Shown piece after piece: positions 11,301-19,703 of a stretch of 64,000 nt of DNA; the stretch's first letter is position 1; each line of letters starts with the position of its first letter. Position numbers and translations under genes: made by a program. This stretch comes from Lysobacter sp. (GTDB lineage: Bacteria > Pseudomonadota > Gammaproteobacteria > Xanthomonadales > Xanthomonadaceae). The stretch is taken from NCBI GenBank assembly GCA_013141175.1, contig JABFRN010000001.1:1937444-2001443 (forward strand), given 5' to 3'. Below the pieces are notes generated by a model. That model saw only the letters and a program-made list of their open reading frames with translations, did not search any database and had not been told where the DNA came from.

Positions 11301-12028
11301 TCGACCGCGAAGCGGTGAGCGTCAGCGCCGGCCGCACCTCCAACGACACCCAGTGGCAGAGCAAACTGGAATGGCGTCAGGACACCGGCGCGGAACAGCG
11401 CGACCAGTGGGTGACCACCAACCAGTTCACGCACAAGATCAACGAGAGCTTCCGGGTCGCGGCGCGCTTCAACTACTCGAAGACCACCGACGATCTGCTG
11501 ACCGAAGCCGGTGCGAAATTCATCGAAGGCAACTTCGGTTTCGCATGGCGTCCGTTCGATTCGGGCAAGTGGGCGCTGCTGGGCAAGTACACGTACCTGT
11601 ACGACGTCTCTTCACTGCCGCAGATCGGCGACAACGTCGCGTTCTACGACCAGCGCAGCCAGGTGCTTTCGCTGGAAGGCATCTATTCGCCGAACACGCG
11701 TTGGGAATTCGCCGGCAAGCTGCTGCGGCGCGAGGGCGAAGTGCGCTTCGGCCGTCTCGCCGGGCAATGGGCGGATTCCGGCGCGACGTTCGCGGCGGGC
11801 CAGGCCCGTTACGCATTCGCCGACAAGTGGCACGCGCTGGGCGAATACCGCTGGCTGGGCGTGAAGGACGGCGGCGACCGCCAGGGCGTGCTGCTCGGCG
11901 TCGATCGCGATCTGGGCAAGAACCTGCGCGTCGGTACCGGCTACAACTTCACCGAGTTCAGCGACGACCTGACCGACTTCGATTACGACCACAAGGGGTG
12001 GTTCATCAATCTGGTCGGTTGGTACTGA
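8318..12028 (+). CDS. Large beta-barrel outer-membrane protein partnered with the repeat protein
   Basis: The protein is 1,236 residues. It starts with a Sec signal (basic residues, hydrophobic stretch, cleavage near ASAQ at about residue 26). The first 400 residues look like periplasmic Ig-like folds. From about residue 400 to the end it is rich in alternating Tyr/Arg/Asp strands typical of outer-membrane barrels, and it ends in an aromatic (W-Y), the usual barrel-assembly signal. No TonB box or plug domain was seen, so a plain TonB-receptor label is not supported. The AAGGGG-type ribosome site overlaps the end of the upstream gene (7-base gap), implying co-expression. Inference: it exports, anchors or displays the giant repeat protein or its neighbours. 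Confidence 0.8.
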   Translation: MTMKMKLLDYTLISLLAGMAQMASAQSASSQNAEAAKDPSPNAAAQVDCSGNDCTSQDGLLLRVRTRGEHQPETRNTTDIDSSPTLQPDRRVTIETEQPGKVQAIGKWSTDVPGGGVIWATEDPNLGQPQFNVSAPSLVAFDGGRITKPVRFYAFSNYSAFIQRAEVLVYRASDTDLVTPLAKVDLPLGAVSDASWDGTLPAGFEARAGDELLYLVRAYGADGNFDETYPRRLQLVTPEEVERGNQTLRQSVERRSGLALSTEEAEQRSLVEGIFGENSLRQQNIPIYGSRIRIQGRDLPEGYSVRINGQSHPIDLQRKLVAEYLVPVGRHGFALELRGPNQETLSRNLDIDVSGKYMFAVAIADLTVSGSSASGSIEPLAGDDRYDDSFLIEGRLAFYLKGKVKGKYLITAQADTEEREVSDLFDGFWNADPQDVFRRLDPDAYYPVYGDDSTTYRDVDTQGRLYVRVDWDKSQAVWGNFNTGITGNEYGQYSRSLYGGALSWRSRQATALGEPGSELKVFGSEAQTAPGHSEFLGTGGSLYYLKHTDVMPGSDRIVLEVRDETTGRVERRIDLARGADYEIDEFQGRVLLTRPLSQITRENIPTLTRDTPLDGFAQILLIDYEYIPSGFDADAFTAGFRGKHWFGDHVAVGGTWVDENRAGDDYRLQGLDLTLQAGRGTYLKVEQSHTRATSAPIFFSDNGGLSFTETNAALGVREGDARSVEARANFKELGWTGLDWSAGAWWRNVDAGYSVGRFDTGADIREHGAEVLGQFAPNVNVHGRYTRAERGAEALTQTQVTGEWRINDHDSVAAELRRVDEERVSGDVVGTLAALQYKHRFGSSLDVYGTAQFTVDDDNGQYVSNDALTLGGKYLFGDLSSIGAEVTSGDRGDAAQINGEYRISPEHTLYGGYTYSTDRSDYDPLFNDRQNSGWTLGQRWRLSDQVNLFNESQFLKAPNESGLAHTFGMDFYPGVGWTLGFTLQQANLDKAIGNVDREAVSVSAGRTSNDTQWQSKLEWRQDTGAEQRDQWVTTNQFTHKINESFRVAARFNYSKTTDDLLTEAGAKFIEGNFGFAWRPFDSGKWALLGKYTYLYDVSSLPQIGDNVAFYDQRSQVLSLEGIYSPNTRWEFAGKLLRREGEVRFGRLAGQWADSGATFAAGQARYAFADKWHALGEYRWLGVKDGGDRQGVLLGVDRDLGKNLRVGTGYNFTEFSDDLTDFDYDHKGWFINLVGWY

Positions 12029-12201
12029 TCGCGATGGGCCGGGGTTCGCCGCAGGGCGGGCCCCGCACCTCTGGCGCGATCGATCGAGCATGCGGTCGGA
12101 TATACGATTCGGCAGACGATCGAAGGACACGATCACCGATGCCCCGCATCGACGCGCAGGGATGCGCGCTGTTGCAGAAAGCAGTGGATGAGGACAGCGA
12201 G

Positions 12202-14103
12202 ATGGTAAGGGTCAAGCGGGACGGCGGTAGTGTGCGGTTGGGCGCGATGGCGGCGCTGGCCACGGCGTTGTGCGGTGCGCTGGCAATGCCGGCGCAGGCG
12301 CGCGTGCCCGGAAAGGACGGTGCGTTCACGGTCTCGGCCGCCAACACCACCGTCAATGCCACCACCACGCTGACCGCCGGTGCGACTTCCGGGGCGACCA
12401 CCATCACGGTGGGCAGCGCTGCGGGTATCACCGCCGGCGACGTGCTGATGCTGCATCAGGCCCAGGGCGCCACGATCAGCACCGCCAACGCCAACACCTA
12501 CGGCGCGGTGACCGCGCTGGGCAACGCCGGGCGCTACGAATACGTCAGCGTGGCCTCGGTCAGCGGCAACACCATCACCCTCGGCACCGCCTGCGACACC
12601 ACGCCGCTGCGCTTCGCCTACAGCGGCGGTGCGCAGGTCGTGCGCGTGCCCCAATACAGCAGCCTGACCGTGAATGCGGGCGCGTCGATCGTGCCGGCGG
12701 CATGGAACGGCAGCACCGGCGGCATCGTCGCGGTCATCGTCGATGGCACCGCCACCGTGAACGGCTCGATCAACGCCAACGGTCGCGGCTTCCGGGGCGG
12801 CGCGATCGAAAACGACACCACGGATCCGGCCACCGACGTCACCGCCTATGTCGCCGCGACGACCGTCGACGGCGGCGAAAAAGGCGAAAGCATCGCCGGC
12901 AGCCAGGCCACCTACGATGGCTTGGGTGGGCGCTACAACCGCGGTGCGCCCGCCAATGGCGGCGGCGGCGGCAATGCGCACAATGCCGGCGGCGGCGGCG
13001 GCGCCAACGGCGGCAACGTGGCCACCTGGAATGGCCAGGGCGTGCCGGATACCAGCCTTGCCGGCTGGGTCACCGCGTGGAACATCGACGGCACCCTGAC
13101 CGCAACCACCAATTCGTCCGGTGGCGGTCGCGGCGGCTACACCTATGCGTCCGCCAACCAGAATGCGCTGACCCGCGCGCCCGGCGCGACCCAATGGGGC
13201 GGCAACCTGCGTCGCGAGCGCGGCGGCCTGGGCGGACGTCCGCTGGCCAACAATCCCAGTACGACCGGCGATACGCGCCTGTTCTTCGGCGGTGGCGGCG
13301 GTGCGGGCGACGGCAACAACGGCGCGGCCAGCGCCGGCGCCAACGGCGGTGGCCTGGTGTTCGTGATCGCGACGGCCGTGGCCGGCAGCGGCAACCTGCA
13401 GGCCAACGGCGCTGCGGCAACACCGACTGTTCCCGGCCACAACGATGGTCCCGGCGGCGGCGGCGGCGGCGGCTCGGTGGTGCTGGTCGCTCCCGGCGCC
13501 GGCGCGCTCAGCTTCGCGGCCAGCGGCGGCCAGGGCGGCAACCAGCTGATCACCGTGGTCGAATCCGAAGGCCCGGGCGGCGGCGGTGGCGGCGGCTTCA
13601 TCGCGTCTCCGGCGGGGACCGGCACCATCGCCGGTGGCGTCAACGGCACCACGTCATCCAGCGCGCTGACCGAGTTCCTTCCCAACGGCGCGACCCGTGG
13701 CAACACCGGCAACGCTGCGACCGCGCCATCGCTGGCGAATGTGCCGATCTGCAACGTGCCGAATCTCGCGGATCTCAGCATCACCAAGACCAATACGCCG
13801 GTGTCCGGTCCGAACGACCAGGCCGCCGACACCGTGGTCTCGGGCGCGCAGACCACCTACAGCGTCATCGTCACCAACAGTGGGCCCGGCCCGGCGATCA
13901 ATGCGGTGATCCAGGATGCCCCGGCAGCCGGTTTGACCTGCCCGCCCGCCAACGCGGTCACCTGCACCAGCGCTGCCGTCGGCGCCTGTCCAGCGGGCCC
14001 CTTGACCGTGGCCAACCTCACCGCAGGCGTCACCCTCGGCACGCTCCCGGCCACGGCAGGCAGCAACACCATCACCTTCAGTTTCAGCTGCACCGTACAG
14101 TAG
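12202..14103 (+). CDS. Secreted glycine-rich surface protein with C-terminal DUF11 domain
   Basis: About 633 residues. The ATG at 12202 was chosen because GAGGA lies 7 bases upstream and a clear Sec signal follows (VRVKR, a hydrophobic run, then MPAQA-R). An in-frame ATG at 12139 is possible but would bury the signal. The middle (nt about 12,950-13,620) is full of Gly-Gly-Gly-Gly runs and reads like a beta-helix with glycine loops. The last 110 residues form a DUF11/TIGR01451-type domain beginning ADLSITKTNTPVSGPND and ending FSFSCTVQ. A close paralogue follows 38 bases downstream. Role unknown; an extracellular adhesive or matrix protein is an inference. Confidence 0.8.
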   Translation: MVRVKRDGGSVRLGAMAALATALCGALAMPAQARVPGKDGAFTVSAANTTVNATTTLTAGATSGATTITVGSAAGITAGDVLMLHQAQGATISTANANTYGAVTALGNAGRYEYVSVASVSGNTITLGTACDTTPLRFAYSGGAQVVRVPQYSSLTVNAGASIVPAAWNGSTGGIVAVIVDGTATVNGSINANGRGFRGGAIENDTTDPATDVTAYVAATTVDGGEKGESIAGSQATYDGLGGRYNRGAPANGGGGGNAHNAGGGGGANGGNVATWNGQGVPDTSLAGWVTAWNIDGTLTATTNSSGGGRGGYTYASANQNALTRAPGATQWGGNLRRERGGLGGRPLANNPSTTGDTRLFFGGGGGAGDGNNGAASAGANGGGLVFVIATAVAGSGNLQANGAAATPTVPGHNDGPGGGGGGGSVVLVAPGAGALSFAASGGQGGNQLITVVESEGPGGGGGGGFIASPAGTGTIAGGVNGTTSSSALTEFLPNGATRGNTGNAATAPSLANVPICNVPNLADLSITKTNTPVSGPNDQAADTVVSGAQTTYSVIVTNSGPGPAINAVIQDAPAAGLTCPPANAVTCTSAAVGACPAGPLTVANLTAGVTLGTLPATAGSNTITFSFSCTVQ

Positions 14104-14141
14104 CCGTCGTGTTTACCGTCAGCCTCAGGAATCCAGCGTAC

Positions 14142-16092
14142 ATGCACGTCAACTCATCTCTCCGTGGTTCCGCGGCACGGTTGCGCAAGGCGGCGTTCAC
14201 GGCCTTCGCTTTCGGTGCAGTGGTCGTGTCGGGTATCGGCGCCGCCAACGCCCAGGTCTGCGCGCTTCCGGGCAGCAACGGCGACGCCACCATTTCCGGC
14301 ACGGTCAACACCTACTGGACAGCGGGCACCGGCACCTACAACAACGGCAGCACCACGATCGCGCTCAGCGGCCAGCGCGGCGCCGCCGCGACGTTGGCGG
14401 CGGGCGATCTGGTGCTGGTCATCCAGATGCAGTGCGCGAACCTCAACACCGCCAACGGCCTGAATTACGGCGATGGCGCAGGCGGCGAACCCGCGTCCGG
14501 CTATACCGATCCCGCCGGCAGCTGCCTCGCCGGGCGCTACCAGTTCGTGCGTGCCGGTACCGGCACCAGCAATGCCGTGCTGAATCTCACCGGTTCGCCG
14601 CTGACGGCCACCTACGTGCAGGCCAATGCCACCGCGACCGCCGGGCGCCGCACCGTGCAGATCATCCGCGTGCCGCAGTACGCGAATCTCACGTTGGGCG
14701 GCACCGTCACCGCTGCGGATTGGGACGGCAACAGCGGCGGCATCGTCGTGCTCGATGCGGCGTTCACCCTGAACTTCAATGGCCAGGCCATCAATGTCGA
14801 TGGTCTGGGTTTCCGCGGCGGCGCCGGTCGCAGCCGTTCCGTCGACGACGCCGTCGAACGCTTCCGTTGGGACGACGACACCCGCCACGCCGTGAAGGGC
14901 GAGGGCATCGCCGGCACACCGCGATTCGTCAGCCTCAAGCGCGATCCGAACTCCGGCGCCACCGCCGGCTTCACCGATCTCGGCGCGGCCTGGGGCGGGT
15001 ATCCCACCGGCACCGCCAGCACCGGCGACTTCGCCCGTGGCGCGCCCGGCAACGCCGGTGGCGGCGGGCGCGTACTGGGACGCCGGCAGCGACAACGGCG
15101 GCGGCGGCGGCGGCGGCAACGGCGGCGCGGGTGGTCGCGGCGGCGCCGGTTGGCGCAGTGCCGGCTACGCGGGCATCCTGGCCAACTACAGCAACCTCAC
15201 GGACAAGAAATGGGGCTTCGGCGGCACCGGCTTCCTCGGTGCGGGCGTCGCCCGGTTGGTGATGGGCGGCGGCGGCGGTGCCGGCGACAACAACGTCAAC
15301 AGCCAGGCTGTCGAATCCAGCGGCGCCGCAGGCGGCGGGATCGTGATGGCGCGCGCGGTCACCTTCACCGGCGCCGGCAGCATCAGCGCGCGCGGTGCGC
15401 GTGCCGCCGACAACCCGACCAACGACGGTGCGGGCGGCGGCGGTGCCGGCGGCAGCGTGGTGGCGGTCGCCACCACATGGTCCGCCACGCTCAATGTCGA
15501 TGTCCGCGGCGGGCGCGGCGGCGACACCTGGCTCACCGGCACTGCGGCGCATGGCGCTGGCGGCGGCGGCGCCGGCGGTGTGGTGGTCACCAGCAGTCTC
15601 GCCACCACCACGCTCACCGGCGGCGTGGCCGGCACCACCACCACGGCCGATACCCCGCCCGGCGGCGCCAATCACGGCGCGCAGGGTGGCGCCAACGGTG
15701 TGGCGCAGGTCATCACCCCGGCCGCCGATACGCCCGGCAGCGATGTCGGCCGCACCTGCAAGGCGGACATCCGCATCACCAAGACCAATACGCCCGGCGT
15801 GAACGGCGAGGTGGATCAAGCCGCCGATATCGTGAATTCGGGTGCGGCCACGGTCTACACCATCACTGTGACCAATACGGGCCCCAAGCCCGCGAACAAC
15901 ACGCGCGTCAACGACCCGCTGCCCACGGGCCTGAACTGTCCGACCGCCACCTGCACGGCGTCTGGCGGCGGCGTCTGTCCTGCATTGACCGGGGCCGCAC
16001 TGGTCGCCGCGCTGCAGGGTGCTGGCGTGACGGTGCCGACCTTGCCTGTCAGCGGCAGCGTCAACTTTCTGTTGAACTGCACCGTTCAATAG
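14142..16092 (+). pseudogene. Glycine-rich DUF11 surface protein, frameshifted paralogue
   Basis: It starts with MHVNSSLRG and a Sec signal cleaving after ANAQ. The N-terminal half reads in one frame to about 15065, then turns into Arg-rich nonsense. The expected glycine-rich sequence (GAYWDAGSDN and onward) resumes in the +1 frame from about 15067 and runs to a stop at 16092. Dropping one G from the GGG at 15066-15068 restores a protein of about 649 residues ending LLNCTVQ. The rest shows no decay, so a sequencing error or very recent mutation in the GGC-rich tract is likely. Domain order matches the upstream paralogue: glycine-rich middle, then a DUF11 tail beginning ADIRITKTNTPGVNGEVD. Confidence 0.8.
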
Positions 16093-16177
16093 TGATTTCC
16101 GATAGGAATATCGAAATCCGATAGTCGTTATCTATATCAAAAGCGATGGCGCGCGCTCGATGCGCGCCATCCCTCGA

Positions 16178-16460
16178 CACCGTGAATCTCGAGCACGGCC
16201 ACGCTGTGCGCCATCACCGTGACCAATCTGGCCGAAGCCGCGAACAACGCGGTCATCGCCGACCTCTTGCCCAGAACCTTGATCTGCACACCGCGACCTC
16301 TGCAGCCGCTGCCTGCGCTTGAGGATGTCGCGCTGCCCGCATCGTTGCATGGCGCCTGTGCGACGGTGCCGACATCGCCAGCAACGACATCAATTTTCTG
16401 TTGGATCCCGCTGTTCGATCAGATTGTCGGCTGGAATCGCGAAATTCGATAGTCGCACTC
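16178..16460 (+). pseudogene. Decayed duplicate of a DUF11 gene 3' end
   Basis: This stretch aligns by eye with 15831-16120, the 3' end of the preceding gene. The phrase ITVTN is kept, as are AANNAVIADLLPR (against PANNTRVNDPLPT) and the DNA of the terminal FLLNCTVQ, including the AT-richer bases after its stop. It has no start codon, and the end has lost its frame. It is a tandem duplicate that has broken down; the 639-base gap to the next gene is otherwise empty of convincing genes. Confidence 0.75.
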
Positions 16461-16640
16461 TATCCATAAGCGGTGATGCGCCGCTCCGATGCGACGCCAT
16501 CGCGAAAACCCCGGTTTTTGCGGGAAAAAAAGCCAACCTGTCAGTAGTGACAGTGCAAGCGCGACGACACGCGCGCTTATCTTGCATGCCGGGGCCACTG
16601 GTTCACCGGCCCTTTTCAGCGCGCGATGGATCACCAATGC

Positions 16641-16666
16641 GCTCTGTCATCGATGGATGGCAGAGC
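16641..16666. other. Inverted repeat in the leader of the GEVED-domain gene
   Basis: Eleven-base arms (16641-16651 and 16656-16666) with one mismatch enclose a four-base loop, 65 bases before the start at 16732. It could fold in the mRNA leader or be an operator. No known riboswitch consensus was matched. Confidence 0.4.
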
Positions 16667-16731
16667 GTGTTTGCGTAACGTGCCGATGAGGGTTGGCGGC
16701 CAGGGAAGCGAGACGCAAGACGGGGATTGTC

Positions 16732-19350
16732 ATGACAGCAAGTCGGAAGTGGGTACAAATCGCGCGTGCGCTGACGCTGCGCAGCGGGTGTCGTGCAGCA
16801 AGGTCGCTGCGGTCGATGTTCGTTGTCGCAGTCGTATCGGGCGCATGCATCGCGACCGCGCACGCCGCGCAGGTGCAGCACCTCGATACCCAGACCGCCA
16901 CGGCCACCGGTGCGGGTGCGGCCGGCACGCCCACCATCGCCAGCTTCAATATCCCCAGCGGCAAGAACCGCGTGCTGTTCATCTGGCCGACGTTCGAGCG
17001 CGACCACTGCTCGCCGGCCGACGGCACCGGTGGTCTGTGCAACAGCGGCAATACTGCCGGCACTGGCCTGGGCGACAACTATCCCGAACCTCGGGTCGGC
17101 ACCCCACCGGCCACGACCAGCAACAACCAGCTCACCGCGCGCATCGTCGGCCCCGGCGGCACCATCAACAAGCAGAACGCGCTGGTGATCGGCGGCACGC
17201 CCAGCGGCGATACCCGCTTCATCCGCATCAGCACCTCGCCGTCCGGCTCCCCGGCCGGTACGGCGTTCTTTGGCGTCGATTCGTTCCACATCGTGCTGTT
17301 CGAGAACGAGATCAATACGCTGCTCGGCGGCGCGGCCTCGGGCACCGTCACCATCACCCTGCCGGATACCGTCGCGCCCTCCAATGCGGGCGACGACGCG
17401 CTGCTGATCGCCTCGGTCTACCAGAACGTCGAACAGACACCGACCGGCTTCGTCCGCAATGCGACAGGTGTCGCGCAGGCGGTGGCCGGTGTCGATCCAG
17501 CCGGCAACTACACGATCACAGTAGCGGCCTACGACGCTGGCCAGGCTCCGGACGAAGCCGACGACGGCAAGCTGGTGATGGGCGCCAATGCCACCACCGC
17601 CGGTTTCGCCGTGCCCGCTGGCCATGTGGCTCTGGCGACGCTATCCACCACCAATGCTGGCGGCACCTTCGATACCCCCAGCGGCGGCGTCACCAATGAA
17701 CCGAACGGTATGTCCGGCGGTGCCTGGTTCCGCAACGGCGGCGCCACGCCCGCCAGCCTGTACGCGCTGACCTCGGCGGGCACCGCAACCCCTGCGGTCT
17801 ATGGCGGCACCACCTCCTCGTTCCTGCTCGAATCCGACAACGCCGACGTCGGCGACGCGCCGATCACTTACGGCAATCCCACGCATACGATCACGGGCAT
17901 CCGCCTCGGCGCCAGCGTCGATGCCGACGCCAGCCTGCTCAACAACGCCACCGCCACCGGCGACGACGTCAACAACACCGACGACGAAGACGGCGTGACC
18001 CTCACGCCGCTGCTGCCGACCGGCGAAACCACCATCGTGCCGACCAGCATCCAGAACGGCAGCGGTTTCCTCAACGTCTGGTTCGACTGGAACGCCGACG
18101 GCGACTTCAACGATGCCGGCGAGCAGATGATCACCAACCAGGCGGTCGCGGTCGGCGTGACCAACCTCAACATCGCGGTGCCGGTCACCGCCATCATCGG
18201 CCCGACCTTCGCGCGTTTCCGGGTCTGCACCAACAACACCGCGCTCGACAACTGCTCCACGCCGGCCGGCACCGTTCAGAGCGGCGAGGTCGAGGACTAC
18301 CAGTTCACCGTGTCGCGCAAACTGCTGCTGCGCAAGACCACGCTCGGCGGCGTCGGCGGCGCCTTCGGCTACACCTTGACCAACACGGTGCAGACCACCG
18401 GCACGGTGACCACCACGGTCGTCAACACGCCGACCCAGGTCGATGGCGACACCGCCAGCACCGCGACGCTGGCCTACACCATCATCGCGCCGACCACGGC
18501 GGTCACCGTCGACGAAAGCACCTTGCCGGCGGGCTGGTCGTTCACCGACGCGACCTGCGTCAACGCCGCCGGCACCACCGTCGGCAGCCTGAGCGGTTCC
18601 ACCTACACCCTGACCGGTGCCGAGATCGGCGCCAGCGTCAGCTTCACCTGCACCTTCACCAATACGAAATTGCCGATCCTGCGTTTGCAGAAGGCGCTGC
18701 CGAACGGCCGTTTCGTCGCGACCGACCAGTTCGCGTTGACCATCGCCGGCACCGGCGGGCCCGCAACGGTCACCACGACAGGCGCAGGCACGACGGCCAC
18801 GGGCATCGCCACGCTCAGCCCCGGCGCGCTCGGCGCGGTCTACACGCTCAGCGAAGCGGGCGCGGCCGGCGCACTGCTGACGAACTACGCGACCATCTGG
18901 GCCTGCACCAACGCCCTCACCGGCGGACAGACACCCAACGGCAGCGGCACCAGCTTCAGCATCACTGCGGTCGCGGGCGACGATCTGACCTGCACGCTCA
19001 CCAACACCCGGAACAACCAGGCCGACCTTCGTCTGACCAAGACCAACACACCGGGCCTCAATGGCGAGGTCGATCAGCCGGCGGACACGGTGGTCTCCGG
19101 CACCACCACCAGTTACAGCATCACCGTCACCAACAACGGCCCCGATGCCGCCAACGGCTCGGTGCTGGCCGACCCGGCGCCGACCGGGCTCACCTGCACC
19201 ACCGCGAGCTGCACCGCAGCGGGTGGCGCGGTATGCCCGGTACCGACCGGCGCGGCACTGGTCACGGCGCTGCAGGGCGCGGGCGCGACCCTCCCGACCC
19301 TGCCCAACGGCGGCTCGGTGACGGTGACCCTGACCTGCACGGTGCAGTGA
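16732..19350 (+). CDS. Secreted surface protein with GEVED, Cna-like and DUF11 domains
   Basis: About 872 residues. The ATG at 16732 follows GGGGAT; a long N-region (RKWVQIARAL, RSGCRAARSLRS) precedes a hydrophobic signal ending AHAAQ. Residues about 30-380 form a lectin-like all-beta region of unknown family. Residues about 380-525 match the GEVED domain: DVGDAPITYG near the start, WFDWNADGDFND in the middle, and SGEVEDYQF at the end. Two prealbumin/Cna-B-like domains follow (KLLLRKTTLGG and LRLQKALPNG). The last 110 residues are a DUF11 domain beginning ADLRLTKTNTPGLNGEVD and ending LTCTVQ, close to the tails of the two upstream genes. Third member of the locus family; function unknown. Confidence 0.8.
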   Translation: MTASRKWVQIARALTLRSGCRAARSLRSMFVVAVVSGACIATAHAAQVQHLDTQTATATGAGAAGTPTIASFNIPSGKNRVLFIWPTFERDHCSPADGTGGLCNSGNTAGTGLGDNYPEPRVGTPPATTSNNQLTARIVGPGGTINKQNALVIGGTPSGDTRFIRISTSPSGSPAGTAFFGVDSFHIVLFENEINTLLGGAASGTVTITLPDTVAPSNAGDDALLIASVYQNVEQTPTGFVRNATGVAQAVAGVDPAGNYTITVAAYDAGQAPDEADDGKLVMGANATTAGFAVPAGHVALATLSTTNAGGTFDTPSGGVTNEPNGMSGGAWFRNGGATPASLYALTSAGTATPAVYGGTTSSFLLESDNADVGDAPITYGNPTHTITGIRLGASVDADASLLNNATATGDDVNNTDDEDGVTLTPLLPTGETTIVPTSIQNGSGFLNVWFDWNADGDFNDAGEQMITNQAVAVGVTNLNIAVPVTAIIGPTFARFRVCTNNTALDNCSTPAGTVQSGEVEDYQFTVSRKLLLRKTTLGGVGGAFGYTLTNTVQTTGTVTTTVVNTPTQVDGDTASTATLAYTIIAPTTAVTVDESTLPAGWSFTDATCVNAAGTTVGSLSGSTYTLTGAEIGASVSFTCTFTNTKLPILRLQKALPNGRFVATDQFALTIAGTGGPATVTTTGAGTTATGIATLSPGALGAVYTLSEAGAAGALLTNYATIWACTNALTGGQTPNGSGTSFSITAVAGDDLTCTLTNTRNNQADLRLTKTNTPGLNGEVDQPADTVVSGTTTSYSITVTNNGPDAANGSVLADPAPTGLTCTTASCTAAGGAVCPVPTGAALVTALQGAGATLPTLPNGGSVTVTLTCTVQ

Positions 19351-19454
19351 CCCCGACGGTTGCCGTTGCTGCCAGCGATGGATCCGCAGCGATGCCGGTC
19401 ATCGCCTTTCGGGCCATCGCTGCGGTTGCCGTACTCGCGGTCGCGGCATCACGA

Positions 19455-19538
19455 CGGCGCGCGGCCCGGCGGCGTCGCCATTCCCACCTTGCCCGCCACC
19501 GGTCGGTGGCCTTCACGCTCGCCTGCGCGGTGAACTGA
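19455..19538 (+). pseudogene. Vestigial DUF11 C-terminal tail
   Basis: Reading with one frame change, this segment encodes GVAIPTLPATG and then SVAFTLACAVN followed by a stop. That mirrors the end of the gene just upstream (GATLPTLPNGG, SVTVTLTCTVQ, stop). No start or upstream domain remains. The surrounding 19351-19703 gap contains nothing else I can support. Confidence 0.6.
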
Positions 19539-19703
19539 TCGCGGGGATTGACCTTGCGCGCCGCCCGCCCGAATGGAGCTAGACTGGGTTCGTGGGAAAG
19601 CGCTGGGGCCGCTGCTCCTGCTTTTCGCGTGTCCGGTCCATGAAACCCTGCGGTCAGCATGTCGATGATCGCGGGCTTTTCGCGATGGTGGGGGGAGGGG
19701 GCG

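Noticed and set aside
8900-11434. 844-residue minus-strand open frame opposite the barrel gene
   Set aside because: High GC opens frames on the opposite strand; the plus-strand protein has a signal peptide and barrel pattern, and the minus-strand product has no domain.
11245-12201. Upstream extension of the first glycine-rich gene
   Set aside because: The frame is open but reads as Arg/Pro-rich nonsense overlapping the barrel gene; the signal peptide and ribosome site point to 12202.
16600-16731. Possible cyclic-di-GMP riboswitch in the leader of the GEVED gene
   Set aside because: A hairpin and an ACGCAAGAC word are present, but the conserved GEMM core is not, so no riboswitch is called.
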